Source: Cyanophora paradoxa (lineage: Eukaryota; Glaucocystophyceae; Cyanophorales; Cyanophoraceae). Taken from it: 64,000 nt of DNA. The position numbers and the translations under genes are program-made. Positions 13,109 through 24,273 of the stretch are shown one piece after another. Position 1 is the first letter of the stretch. Each line of letters opens with the position of its first letter. The stretch covers positions 1 through 64,000 of the forward strand of contig QPMI01000332.1 in the NCBI GenBank assembly GCA_004431415.1, given 5' to 3'. The notes under the pieces are model-generated. The model was not told where the DNA came from and did no database searches. It worked only from the letters and a program-made list of their open reading frames with translations.

Positions 13109-16100
13109 AGGGGGGGAGAGGGGGGGGGCGGGCCTGCTCGAAGAAGTCGAGCCAGAGGAGGTCGCCGGCGGTGGCGAGGACGGCCTCGCGCAGCAGCGGC
13201 ACGTACGTCTTCACGATGTGCCGCGTCTCGTTCAGCACCGGCGCCACCGGGTGCACGTACACCGTCAGCCCTGCACGCCCGTCGCCCCCCGCGGCGACGC
13301 CGGGGCGGGGCGGGGGGGCGGGGCGGGCCGTAGTGGCGCTTGATGCGGAGGAGGGCGGCGACGTAGATGGCGACGGTGGTGCGGGCGGCCTCCTCGAGGC
13401 TCGCGTAGCGGCACTTCTCCACGCAGACGAGGAAGCCCTCGCGGCAGTCGATCTCCCCGAACATGAAGACCGCCGCCCCGCCCCGCCCCGCCCCCGCCTC
13501 CAGCACCGCGCTCAGGTTCCGCTTCGGGAAGAACGTCCCCTCCGGCCGCATGTGCCACGCCTTGAGGCCCGTCACCAGCGCGGGCCGCAGCAGCCGCTCC
13601 CCGCCCTGCGGCCCCCGGCTCGGGCGTGCGTGCGGCAGCGGCCGGGGCGGGCTCACGGGGAGGGCCACGGGGTGCCACGCCGCCGACATGCAGTGGCTGT
13701 CCCCTGCGCCCCGCACGCTCGGGGGGCGCGGCGGTTGCGGGCGGGGCGGGGCGGGGGCGGACCGACGAGGTAGAGCGGGGGCAGGTGGGCGGGGAGCGGG
13801 GCGGGGAGGAGGGCGGCGAGCTGGCAGATGGTTGCGTAGTACGCCTGCTCGTTCCGGATCGTCGTCAGGTGCAGCTCCCGCCCCGCCCGCACCGGCTCTG
13901 CCCCCGCTCAGCCCCCGCGCCGCCCGCGCGGGGCGGGGCGGGGCCGGACCGATGAGTGCGGCGAGGGGCGGGATGGCGGCGAGGGCGCCCGTGACGAAGC
14001 AGATCTGAGGGGCGTGAGAGCGGCGCGGGGCGCAGGGCGGGGAGGAGCTGGGCGGGGCACGGGGCGGGCGGGGCGGGCGGGGCGGGGCGGGCGGGGCGGG
14101 CGGGGCGGGCCTTGACGGCGGTCATGAAGAGGGCGAGCAGGTCGAGCTCGTCGGCGCTGTACTCCGCCAGCGGGCCCCCCGGCGCCGGCCCCGGCGGCGG
14201 CATCGCCTCGCGCGGCGCCGTGGGGCCCTCCTTGGGGAGGCCCTCGGGATGAGGGGCCGCACGCGCCGGCACGCCAGGCCCCGACCGCCAGCTCCGGTTC
14301 TGCCCGCACGCTCGGGGCCCCTCGCGCGGGCCGGGGCGGGGCGCGGCGGGCGGACGCGGTCGAGGAACTCGGCGGTGGCCTCGAGGGCGCGCTCGTAGCT
14401 GCCCGCTGTCGGCACGGGCGAGAGGGCGGGCCAGCGGGCGAGGGGCGAACCGGGCGAGGACCTCGAGGGTGTGGACGTAGTTGAGGGCGTACGAGGCGCT
14501 CGCCGGCGCCAGCTCCACCTTCCGCCCCGGCCCTCGGCCCCTCGGCCCTCGCCCCGCCCGCCGCGGCGCGGCGCGGGGCGGGGCGGGGGCGCACGGCGCG
14601 CTCGTAGAGGGAGACCGCCTCCTCGACGGCTGCGGCGCGTCGGGCGCGTCGGGCGGGGCGGGGCGGGCATTCTGGGGAGCGCGCGCACCCCCGTGCTCCT
14701 TGACGACCGTCGCGAGGAAGGCCAGCGCGGGGGCCGCCGAGGGCACCTGCCGCCCTGAGGCCCCGCCGCGGCCGCGGGCGGGCGGCGCGGCGCACGCTCT
14801 GGAGCTCGGAGAGGAGCAGGGCGAGGCCGCTGGGGGCCTTGACGCAGCCGGCCAGCCGCTCCCGCACCGCCCGGTCCTCTGCCCCGCCTCGGCCCCCGCG
14901 CGCGCCGGCGGCGGGGGCGCGGCGGCGGCGCACGGGAGTGGGCGACGAGGAGGCGGAGGAAGACGCGAAGGGCCTCCGCGTGCTGGCCCCGCTCCGCCAG
15001 CGCCGCCCCGCACTCGAACAGCGCGTCCCTGCGCCCCCTCGCCGCCCCGCCACGCCCCGCGCGCGTCACCCCGCACCTGTGCTCGGGGTCCCGCGCGAGG
15101 ATGCTCTGGGGCGGGGTGAGGGGCGGGGCGGGGCGGGGCGGGGCGGGGCGGGTGCACGGAGAATATGTGCAGCGCGGCGTCCTGCTCGCCCTGCGCGTAG
15201 AGCACCTTCCCGATGCGCACCTGCGGCCGCGCGCCTGAGGGGGCCGGCGGGGTGTGGCGGGGGCGGGGTGTGCGGGGAGGCGGGGCGACCTTGAGGGAGT
15301 CGAGGCGGCGCTGGGCGGCGGCGTCGGCGCCCTTCTCCTCCGCCCCCGCCCCCACGCTCCGGATCGCCGCGTAGTACGACCCGATCGCCTGCTCCGACCG
15401 CCCCGCCCCCGCGTGCGCGTCCCCGAGCCTGCCGCCCGTCGGCCCCGCGCTCTCTCGGCGGCCGGCACGCGCGTACATCTGGTGCCCGTCGGCGCTGAGC
15501 GGGTGCGCGGCGACGAGCCGCTCGAGCAGCGGGACCGCCTCCCCAGGCTTGCCCCGCATCATCGCCACCTCCGCTGCGGCGCGCTGTGGGCGGCGGGCGG
15601 GGAGTGGGGAGTGGGGGGTGGGGGGCCGGGCACCCGTGCGGAGGAGGGCGGTGGCGTGCGCGGGGTCCACCGCCAGCACGTGCTCGTACACCGCCAGCGC
15701 GTGCTGCCCGCCCTCTCAGCAAACGCCCCGCCCCCCGCCCCGCCCCTCCCCGCCCCGCCCCGCCCACCCGGTAATTTTTCTTCTGCCACGAGTCCTCTGC
15801 CGCGGGGAGCAGCTCCTGCGCCCACTGCGCCAGCACAGGGTGCGACTCCAGCACACTCGTCCCCGCCTTGCCCGCCGGCCCCGCACCCGCCGCCACGCCG
15901 GACGCCGATTGCGGGGGGCTCGGCGACCGGCGGGACGGCTGCGGCGCCACTGATGCCGCAGGAGGCGGCTTGTCTGCTAATTTGAGGGGCGCGTCGCTTA
16001 GTTCAGTGGCGGTTCCGGTCTTGAGCACATCCTGGCTGGGAGACGCCAGCGCAGGAGAAGACGAGGGCTCTGCGAGGCGCTCAGACCGCGCACACAGATC

Positions 16101-16621
16101 GCGTGCCGCAGCGGACCTCCCGCTTGGGCCGGCTTTGCACAGCGGACGAAGAGATCAGCGCTGCGCGACCCGGCCGTGAGCCCAGCTGTGCGCCCGAGCA
16201 GATAGGAGCCGCTAAGGCCCTCGGGCGCTTCGTGATGATCCTATGGCACTGTTTAAGTTAAAAAAGACACCGACCCATCTTTGACGACGGAAAGCGCTTT
16301 GACAGTAGCTGGGAGCGGTCGCTTGCTGATCGGACACGTAAGACGCCGGCTGCGCGGAAGCGGAAGCGCCGCGAAGCGAGAGCGCCGCGCACCGGTCGTT
16401 GACAAGCTGCACTGCCGCCGTCTCCAACACGGGTGTCGCGCGCTTGGAGTTGAAAGCGGACACGAACCGCTGAGCGATCGGCGTCAGCTTGTCAGCTGCG
16501 GCGATTGCGCATGCGAGCGCACGTCGATCAGGTCAAGCACGCTGGGGTCGTCCTCGCTTCCGAGCCGCACTACGTGCGTGAAGTCGTCCTCGCCCTCTTC
16601 GTAGTGTATGTAAAGCCGCAT
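12874..16621 (-). CDS. TPR protein with C-terminal SGNH/GDSL-like domain
   Basis: The first exon (16621-16523, MRLYIHYEEGEDDFTHVV) joins in frame to an exon starting at 16469 (RFVSAFNSKRATPVLE). A Ser/Pro-rich linker and then a series of TPR helices follow (YEHVLAVDPAHATALL, MMRGKPGEAVPLLERLVAAH, LGDAHAGAGRSEQAIGSYY, VRIGKVLYAQGEQDAALHIF, FECGAALAERGQHAEALRVF, and more to about 14.1 kb), each exon roughly one repeat and separated by short introns. The C-terminal part has FMFGEIDCREGF (near 13.45 kb), a LLWLDFFEQ block and DGTHMSPAYVPLL (near 12.98 kb), the last resembling the Asp-x-x-His block of SGNH hydrolases. The substrate is unknown. The intron after DFFEQ contains 40 consecutive C on the sense strand. 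Stop at 12874. Confidence 0.7.
13068..13107. repeat. Homopolymer of 40 G (sense strand C40) inside an intron
   Basis: An uninterrupted run of G on the plus strand lies in the last-but-one intron of the TPR/SGNH gene, next to the branch-point and acceptor side. Such tracts are prone to length errors in sequencing, so the exact length is uncertain. Confidence 0.85.
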
Positions 16622-16672
16622 CGCCGCGTTGCAATTGCGATTCCCAAGCACGCGGGGTACCGACCCACAACG

Positions 16673-18766
16673 ATGCACGAAGCGCGACGGCCAGACTGCT
16701 TTCCCTGTGCCTTCTTGCCTTGTGCTTTCCCCGTGGCAGCGATCGGCAGCTCGCCGGCGGCTCGTACGCGTGCAGCAGCGATTGGCGCAGCGCACAGTGT
16801 GAGCGTGTGGAGCGAGCGCGACCGGCACCAGGGGCGCAGATCGCTCAACAGTGCTTTCGTTCCAGATGCGTGCCCGCACTGGCGTGTGGCCCGGCGTGTG
16901 GTCCCTTTTCCAGCCGCCGCACCTGCGGGCAGCACCACGAACAGATCGCAGCGCGCCGACGGCGAAGAGGATGCGCAGCATGGCATCACTCAGGCTGCCG
17001 CACCGAGCGCCGGGCGCTCGAACGGCGACCACGGCGGAAGCTTCGAGGTGGCTGCCGCTGAAGCAGCCGCGCTGTCGTCCTCTCTTTCCAGCTTCCTCAA
17101 GAATATCGGTCTATCTGTGGCCTTCCACGGCGTCCCTGTTGTCCGCGAAGCCGCCTTCTACCTGCAAAACGAGCTTGGCATATCCCCCAATGTCCTTCCG
17201 AAGGTGTGCGTCGCATAGTTCAAAGCGGACACGAGCCGCTGCGCAGTCGACATGTTGGATCCCGGGCAGATCATGGCCAAGAGTCCGTACATTTTTAAGC
17301 AGCCTGCGGCGAAGATGAGGCAGAAGGTGGAGTTCCTCTCCTCGATGGGCCTCTCCCGGGACGACCTTAGGCGCCTCGTGGCCCGGGCTCCCATCACGCT
17401 CTGCTGCTCCCTTGAGACGCTCCGGAGGCGCGTGTTGTACCTCCAGCAGCGGCTCTCACCGCAGACGATGCTGCGCGCCATCCGGCGGTCCCCGCAGGCG
17501 AGCCCCCCCTTGGCCGAGCGGGGAGGGGGCCCGGGGCGGGGCGTGAGGGGCAGGCGCAGCTGCTGAACCGGGGGGTGGAGGCGCTGGAGGAGCAGTTCGA
17601 GTGGTTCCGGTCCATCGGCGTCCTCGGCGAGGACCTCGACACCCTCATCAACCGCTTCCCCCAGGTTCCCCGCCCCCCGCCCCGCCCGCCCCGCCCACCC
17701 CCGCCCGCCTGACGCCGCGCAGGTCCTCTCCTACTCCGTCGACGCAACCCTCCGGCCCAAGCACGACTGGCTCCTGCAGACTGGCCTCGACCGCCCCGCC
17801 GCCGCCGCCGCCGTTGTCCGCGCCCCGCAGGTGCGCGCCCTGTGCCGGCGGGGGCGGGGCGCGCCGACGCGGGGGCGGCAGCTGCTCTCGCTCTCGGAGG
17901 GCCACTTGCAGGCCACGGCCGACTTCCTCGTCGACGAGGCCCGCCTCGACCGCCCCGCCCAGCTCCCCGCCCTCCTCACCCGCTGCCCCCAGGCGCGCCC
18001 CCGCCGCCCCTCGCGCCGCCCCGCCGGCCCACCGCCTCGCGCAGGTCCTGACGCTCTCCGTGGAGGGGAACCTGAGGCCGAAGCTGAGGTGGCTGCCGCG
18101 GCGCGCGCCGCCCTGCCCTGGCCGAGCACGCACGCCGCGCAGGTTCCTCTACGGCGAGCTGGACGGCTCCCCCGCCGACCTCGCCCGCTTCCCCATGTTC
18201 TTCACCTACAGGTCCTGCCCCCGCCTGCCGCCTGCCCCCGCCTGCGCGGCGCCGAGCCGGCCGGCGCAGTCTGGAGCGGATGCGACTGCGCTATGGCTTT
18301 GCCATCGAGTCGCAGGCGCGCGGCATCTGTGCGGAGGGCAGCGGATGCAGCGCACCGGGGCCCGCCGAGGGCCCGCCCCAGCCCGGGGCCCGGCCGAGGC
18401 GGGGGAGGAGGCCGGCGGATGCATGGCACGGGGAGGCGGGCGGGAAGCGGCTGCGGCTGGCAGAAGTGCTGGCCTCCCCCGACCGCAAGTTCGCCGAGAC
18501 TGTCTGCAGCCGTAGTGCGCCACGTGCACGGGCCATTGACATCGACCCAGCCCACCCCCGCCGTCGATTCCCTAACGGCCCATCCGTGCGCAGGCCTGCA
18601 AGAATACCAAGCCTTCGTTTTCGATTTTTGGGCGGCCGAGGAAGCAAGCGCTCTGGAGCTGGCTAGCGCTGACGCCAGCGCTAGCGTCTCATCGATATCT
18701 GATCGTGGCGCCGGCGCCGGCTCGAGCTCCGCGCACGTAGACGTGGCCGGCGGCGGCACAACTTGA
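16673..18766 (+). CDS. mTERF-family protein
   Basis: mTERF proteins bind nucleic acid in mitochondria or plastids and act in transcription, splicing or translation. Repeated helical motifs typical of the family are spread over about eight exons: SPYIFKQPAAKMRQKVEFLS, GLSRDDLRRLVARAPITL, FRSIGVLGEDLDTLINRFPQ, VLSYSVDATLRPKHDWLL, LLSLSEGHLQATADFLVD, VLTLSVEGNLRPKLRWL and a final RFPMFFTYSLERMRLRYGF. Three introns have GC-AG borders (17498-17559, 17993-18044, 18101-18142); in each case the frame is restored. The C terminus is Ser/Ala-rich; stop at 18764-18766. An in-frame ATG at 16673 gives a long low-complexity leader suited to organelle import, but a spliced start is possible. That ATG lies only 51 bp from the divergent TPR gene. 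Confidence 0.8.
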
Positions 18767-18974
18767 TGCATATGTTCGATTCACAGTGCATGGTCAATTG
18801 CAGCAACTGCCGCGCTGTTTGCTCGGCGATGTTCGCACTCGGGGTACAACAACTGAAGAGGGGCGGGCAGTCGTGCCTCGGGTACAGCTGCTCTACGCCT
18901 ACTCGCGAGTTGACCTAAGTAAACAACTTTACTATCTATCGCTTGCTCCGGGGTAGACACACTTATCGAAAAAA

Positions 18975-20133
18975 ATGCAGAGGGCTGGGTTTGGCTTGCT
19001 GGCAGCCCAGGCCAGCGCGCAACAAGTGATGTCGGGTAGTGGGCGCTCCTTAGGTGAGCACAGGCCGCCTTGGATCGAGCGCTTCGCTGTGCCCGTTCGT
19101 CGCTCATCATTCTGCGCAGCTGCAGGCGCGGCGCGCGCCTTCCACGGCGTTCGCGCGCTGCATGTCCAAAGAGCGCGACTGCCTGGCGGACTGGGGCACG
19201 CCCTCACCTACTCCCAGTTCCGCGCGATGGTACGCTTTTGCGGCGCCCCGTCGAAAGCGCCGATTCAAGCCCCGCACAGCTTCAAAACACGAGCATTCGC
19301 TGGTCGCAATCCGCGGCGGCCGACGGAAAGCGCGAGGCTGGCGTGGATAAGCGCAAGGCCGGCGAGGAGAAGCGCAAAGCCGCCGAGGAGAAGCGCAAGG
19401 CCGGCAAGGACGATGATGACGAGGATGCGGAGTTTATACCCGAGGAGGAGCCCATTCGCGAGGAGGGCCGGGAGGGCCGACCTGAGGAGGAGGAGGATGC
19501 GGGCAAGTCCCAGCAGAATACGAACAAGCGCAAGAAGCGCAAGAGGTTGTACGATTCGAAGCAGGTGGCTTTCTGGAGGCTAAAGCTGAAGTGGAAGAAG
19601 ATCAGGCGGGACGAGAAGCGGCGGGTCAAGCTTGCCCTGAAGACGGGGGAGATGGGCAAGCGGGAGGCCCGGCGGCAGCTGAGGCGGCTGAACAAGCAGC
19701 GGAAAGCGGAGAAGAAGAAGCTGAGGAAGAAGTACATCGCTGAGTTCCTCAATTCGGGGGAGGATTTCGTCGCGTACGGGTGGAAGGAGGCCGTCGCGGC
19801 CTACCCCGCCTTCCCCAAGCAGTGGGCCAAGGGCAAGGTCACCCTCAGGCACGAGATGAACAGCCTCAGGAACCGGGTGCGAGGCTCGCCGGCCTCTGCG
19901 GCGCGGGCTTCCGGGGCGGGGCTGACGGGGCGGGGCAGGCGAGGCGCCTCGTGAGGCCCGTGGCGTATTACCTGAAGGCGGCCACTGTCTTCCTCCTCCA
20001 GTCCCTCGCCCGCCCCAGCCTGCTCCTCCCCCGCGCCCCGCCCCGGCCCCCGCCCCAGCAGCCCCCGGCCGGCACCCTCGAGGGCCCCGCCCCGCAGGAG
20101 ACGCCGGAGGGGGCGTCCAACCGCGAGCGCTGA
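18975..20133 (+). CDS. Lysine-rich hypothetical protein with targeting-like N terminus
   Basis: I do not recognise the family. The ATG at 18975 opens MQRAGFGLLAAQASAQQ, acid-poor and Ala/Arg/Ser-rich, resembling an organelle presequence. An intron with donor gtacgc (after QFRAM) and acceptor cacag leads to LQNTSIRWSQ, then EKRKA repeats, an acidic patch (DDDDEDAEFIPEEEP) and a very basic coiled-coil-like helix (KRRVKLALKTGEMGKREARR). The most conserved-looking block is FVAYGWKEAVAAYPAFPKQW (about 19.77 kb). A further exon (RLVRPVAYYLKAATVFLLQS) ends in a Pro-rich tail with a stop at 20133. A nuclear or nucleolar role would also fit the basic composition. Confidence 0.5.
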
Positions 20134-20288
20134 GCGGGCGCCGGCCCCCCTGGGCGCCCTCCCCGAGTCCGCGTCCTCCCGCTCGCCGCCTCATCTGCCG
20201 CTTTGCCCCCGGCGTGGGTCCCGCAGCTCGGCCCCCCGCGGCCCCCGCCCCCTCCCCCAGCTTTTCCGTGCTCCTTGTCCCCAACGGC

Positions 20289-20325
<37 letters not shown>

Positions 20326-20996
20326 CTCTTGCCCTCCTGCTTCGCGCCTTGCTCCCTCCCGACGGCACCCCCGCCCTCGGCCCCATCCTGCCATCGATTC
20401 GAGGCTCTTCCGGCTTCTGTCTTTTTGTCCCGCTCGTGCTCTTCTAGTTCACTTTCACCTCCGGCTCGCCGGGCCAGCTCTACATCCCAGACTGCACAAC
20501 CGGCGCGGGACCAGCCTGTGGGCTAACGTCGACGCTGCATCAAAGTGTGCCGAATCGAAAGCGAACTTAGGGTTACGAAACCGCGCGTGCAGTGATGTCG
20601 ACGTACTACGGTACGTATACGCGTCGACGTCGACGCGCGGGCGCCTGCGGCCGACGCGCGCGGCGCCGGCGCCCCGCGCGCGCAAGTGTACATGTGCTGC
20701 CTGCAGCTGTGGCCCCCGGCGCAGTGGCAAGCGCAGGGGGGCAATTGCAAGCGCAGTGGCACCCGCGGCCGGGGCAGGGAGTGCACCGTGCGGGGGGTAC
20801 CTGTATACCCAAACACCGTGACGAACCGATCGTCTCGCACGTCCTGCCGTCCGTCCTGCACGTCCTCCGCTAAAATATGTTAATGTTCAGCTGCGCATTG
20901 CTAGCACGTTCAGCTTCCGCAGCGCCGATCATGGCGCCGATCGCTTCCAGGCCCGTCGCAGCTACCCGGCGACCCGCCAAGACGACCCGGCACGCC
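20134..20996. other. Intergenic region with a C35 tract
   Basis: No gene recognised. It contains an uninterrupted run of 35 C at 20290-20324 just past the preceding gene, several GTCGAC/ACGT palindromes at 20600-20640, and the upstream region of the next gene with an AT-richer patch near 20875-20885. Confidence 0.6.
20290..20324. repeat. Homopolymer of 35 C
   Basis: Uninterrupted C run on the plus strand, about 160 bp after the stop of the lysine-rich hypothetical gene. With the G40 tract at 13.1 kb it is one of two long C/G homopolymers in the window. Confidence 0.85.
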
Positions 20997-21843
20997 ATGG
21001 CAACGGCGTTCTTGGGAACTTCTCTCCAGCCGACCTGCGGCTCCCGCGTCTTCAGATTCGCTTGCCGGGAGCCGACCTCGCCAGAACCAATTCAAGCGTC
21101 ATCGTCGGTCCGTATAAGTACGCGGCCATCAGCTGATTGGCGCTGATTGGGTTTGCAGGATTCAAGCAACGACGCCGTGTACGCAACGGAGTTGGAAAAG
21201 GAAGTGATCATTGAGGATCTGGTGCCGCTCTTCATATCAACGCCGCCGGACACGCCCTATGGCGCCGCTGTGCGTGAGATCGCCGCGCAGCGCCTTTCCG
21301 CAGCTAAGAGTGTGAGGGGCGCCGGACTGCAGATCTGGGGCTCGCTGCTGGTGGGGCTCGCCGCGCTGCTGACGGCGGGGGATGTGCACGAAGCGAGCGA
21401 GAGCCTGAAGGCGGGGTCGGCGAGCCCCGCGCCGCCGCTGAGCGTGGCGGACACGCCCGAGGGCGCGCGCGTGCTGGCCGCGCTGGAGGCGCACGCGGCG
21501 GAGCTGGAGGACCTGGCGCCCGTCTCCCCCCCGGCGGTCGCTTTATGGGTTGCCGCCCTCGTCGGCGCATCAATTGCGCGCTCGACGCCGGCCGAGGACG
21601 AGACGGCCGACACGCTCATCGCGCCCGCTCTGCTCGTCGAGGCCGCCGAGGAGGTCCCCGCCGCCGCCTGCCGCCCCCGCCCCGCACCCGCTGCGCCGAC
21701 GCGGGGGCGCGCAGGCGCTGCCGCTGGCGGCGACGCTGGGGGCGACCCCCGAGGGCGCTGTCGCCGCGCTCTGGGCTGCTCTCCTCGCCGGCGCTTCTTT
21801 CCTCGTGGCCAGGGCGCGCGCCTCCGCCGCCCCCCGCTCCTAA
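20997..21843 (+). CDS. Predicted plastid membrane protein of unknown function
   Basis: Three exons, in frame: 20997-21107, 21159-21653 and 21715-21843, giving 244 residues. The first exon is almost exactly a transit peptide (MATAFLGTSLQPTCGSRVFR), with Phe at position 5. The mature part begins DSSNDAVYATELEKE and has hydrophobic helices GLQIWGSLLVGLAALLTAG, VALWVAALVGASIA and AALWAALLAGASFLVA, so two or three membrane spans are likely. Other in-frame ATGs lie upstream at about 20880, but the 20997 start gives the best targeting peptide. I know no close family; the short soluble N-terminal region plus membrane helices suggests a thylakoid or envelope protein. Confidence 0.65.
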
Positions 21844-22067
21844 ACCCCTCCCCTCCCCGCAGCCCGCCCCCTCCCCTCCCCGTCCTCGCGCGCGCTGCAG
21901 GCTGCGGGCGCCCGTGGCCCCTTGTCGTGTGCAGGCCCCGCCCCGCCCAGCTGTACCGCCCAGCTGTACAGATCCCGCCCCTTTCAATTCGCCGCCCGAT
22001 CCCCGCCCCGGGTGGCGCTCGCCGGTGGCCAGGCAGCAGATTCAAAGAAGGCGGGCCGGGGGCGGGG

Positions 22068-23800
22068 TCACGAGAAGGGCCGGGGGGAGCCGCCGTGGAT
22101 GGCCCCGCTCTTGAAGAGGGCGACGGCGATGAGGCCTGCGACGACCTGCGGGGCGCGTGGGCCGGCGGGGCCGGGGCGCGGGGGCGGCGGGGCGGGGGGC
22201 GCACGGCGATGGCGAAGATGCTGCCGACGACGCGCGTGGCCATGTCCCGCTCCTCCGCCTCCGTCCGCTTCCGCACCAGCGGCGTCCCGTCCTCATCGTC
22301 CCCCACCGCCCGCAGGCCCTCTGCCGCCGCCCCCCTCAGCGCCCCGCCCGCAGCCCCGCGCGCGAAAAGGGCGAGATGGGCGGGGAGGGAGGTCTAGGGG
22401 GCGGCGGTGCGGGGAGCCACCGGCGGAGGGGCTCTTATCGGTCTTGTACTTGCGCCAGGCGCTATTGAAGTCGATCTCGCCGGCGGCGGCGTTGACGGCG
22501 GCGGCGCGGGCCGCCTCGTCCTGGGCCGGCTTGGGGGCCGTCAGGGCGTCGAACTTGGCCTGCAGCCGCATGTACGCCCGGTACAGCGCCTGCGCCCGCC
22601 TCGACGCCGCCCCGGCGCAGGCGGGGAGGCGCGGCCGCACCTTGTAGAGCCGCTTCAGCAGGGCGTCCAGGGGGCCCTTCGAGGCCTCGGCGGCGTACAG
22701 CACTGGCGCCTCCCCCTCCGAGTTCGTCGCGTCCGGCAGGTCTGCGCCGCCTCCTCAGCGCCCGGAGGCGGGCCCCAGCCGCAGAGGCGGCGGCGCACCG
22801 TGCAGCTGGCGGTACTTCTGCCAGTCCTGCACCCAGGCCGCCCCGACTCAGCGCCACGCGCCACCGGCGCGGGGCGCGGGGCGTGGCGGCCGACGCACTT
22901 GCCAGAAGTCGTAGCCCTGCGCGAGGACTGTGAGACGGGGAGGCAAGGGCGAGGGGAGCAGGGCGGGGGACCTTGGCCTTCAGCTCGCGGCTGGAGGGGA
23001 GCGGGGGCCCGCTCGCCTCGCCGCCCTCCTTCGTCTCCTCCTCGTCCAGCGGCTTAAGGAACTCCTTCCCCTTGCCTTTGTACTGGCCCTTGATCGCGGA
23101 GAGGGACGAGTAGAACTCGTCTTCCGGCACCTCTGGCGGGCCCGGCGAGACCGGGGCGGGAGTCTTCCCGCCCTCCTCTACTGCAGAGACGTTCGCAATC
23201 ATGCCGAAGCGGGGCCGGTTCCATCAAAGGAAAGGAAAAGGAAAGAGGGGAAAGAGGTGAACGGAAGCAACAAAGCGCTGCCGAACCTTTCAGAGCGTCT
23301 CCGCGTTCGTCAAGGATGCGCTTGAACTCCGAGTCCCAGTCGATTCCGGAAGAACCCTGCCGCGCGCGCGTCCAGATCAGATACAGCAACAAACTAAGGC
23401 GATAGCTACTCGAGCCCACCTCATCCTTTCCAGTCTCGGCGGCGACCCCTGCGGGGGGCGCGTTGGTACAGGGAGAGCGCGTTACAGAGCTCAAGAGTGG
23501 GCCTTACAGTGAACAGGGGCCTGTCCTTCAAACGCCCTCACTCGAGCGAGCCTCTGGTGCGCGCCCCTGCGAACGTTCCAAGATTCTTATGAGGGCGCTG
23601 GCGCGCGTCGAGCGGCGCGTCCAGGAGCTAATGCGCATCGCTCCTGCTGTTATGGATTCCGCACACCTAGGCCTCGACGTGAACTGGGAGCGCAGGTTCG
23701 CAGGAGAAAGGACACGCCTCTTGACAGTTGCGGGCTGCGCGGCTGGGGCTGTCCGGGGCAAGTAGAGCGCGACAGAGAAAGCCTGCGACTGAGACTGCAT
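22068..23800 (-). CDS. Predicted plastid-targeted protein with C-terminal membrane segment, unknown family
   Basis: Starts at 23800 with MQSQSQAFSVALYLPRTA, a likely transit peptide with Phe at position 8, followed by Arg/Ser-rich sequence. Small exons follow: GVAAETGKDE, then GIDWDSEFKRILDERGDALK (about 23.3 kb), then DEFYSSLSAIKGQYKGKGKE (about 23.1 kb), a YDFWQ/VQDWQKYR block, ALYRAYMRLQAKFDAL and FNSAWRKYKTDKS (about 22.46 kb). The last exons give AEERDMATRVVGSIFAIA and VVAGLIAVALFKSGA, the latter a hydrophobic segment. Stop at 22068. Exon borders in the middle are approximate. The transposon lies 78 bp upstream of the start codon. I cannot name a function; the layout suggests a thylakoid- or envelope-anchored protein. 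Confidence 0.6.
23511..23562. repeat. 52-bp dispersed repeat, copy 2
   Basis: Matches 12077-12128 with one mismatch (gaacaggg[a/g]cctgtcc...). Here it lies in the first intron region of the 22.07-23.80 kb gene, just downstream of the transit-peptide exon, the same relative place as in the YaaW gene. Confidence 0.85.
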
Positions 23801-23878
23801 CCTGACGAACCAGCGCTTGGACGCTGCGAACAATTCTGTACTCCCCCGATGAACGTCTGAATTTCACCACGATATCGA

Positions 23879-23987
23879 TGTAGTGCGCCAAATAAAATGG
23901 CGCGCCATCTTATTTTTATGGCGCACGCTTTTGAGCCATCGCAGAAAAAAAGGCGCCGGCCAGCGCAGCCGGAGCTTTGCGTTGGGG
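23879..23987 (+). repeat. Left terminal inverted repeat (109 bp)
   Basis: Identical over its whole length to the reverse complement of the right end, including an A7 run. Bases 23884-23925 form a nearly perfect 42-bp palindrome centred on ggcgcgcc, so the tip of the element can fold on itself. Confidence 0.95.
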
Positions 23988-24273
23988 AGTACTGCTAGGC
24001 TAGCTGTCGCGATCGAAATCGCCTATCATTATAGCCTACCGCCGGGCTACCGGTATAGGACCGCACTGGGCGGGAAGCGGTCGGGGAGCCGCGCGCGCGC
24101 ACCGAGCCCGAAGGCGCGGCCCCAGGCACATCAGCAATGAGGTGGTGGAGCATCCAGATGTCAGAGACCTTCCCAACAAGTTCGAATGCAGGTGTCCACC
24201 CGCAGAGAATCTGTCCGGGCTCTGCGGCAATAACTTCCTGTGCAAGACTCTGTTTCCTAACATTCGCATCGAC

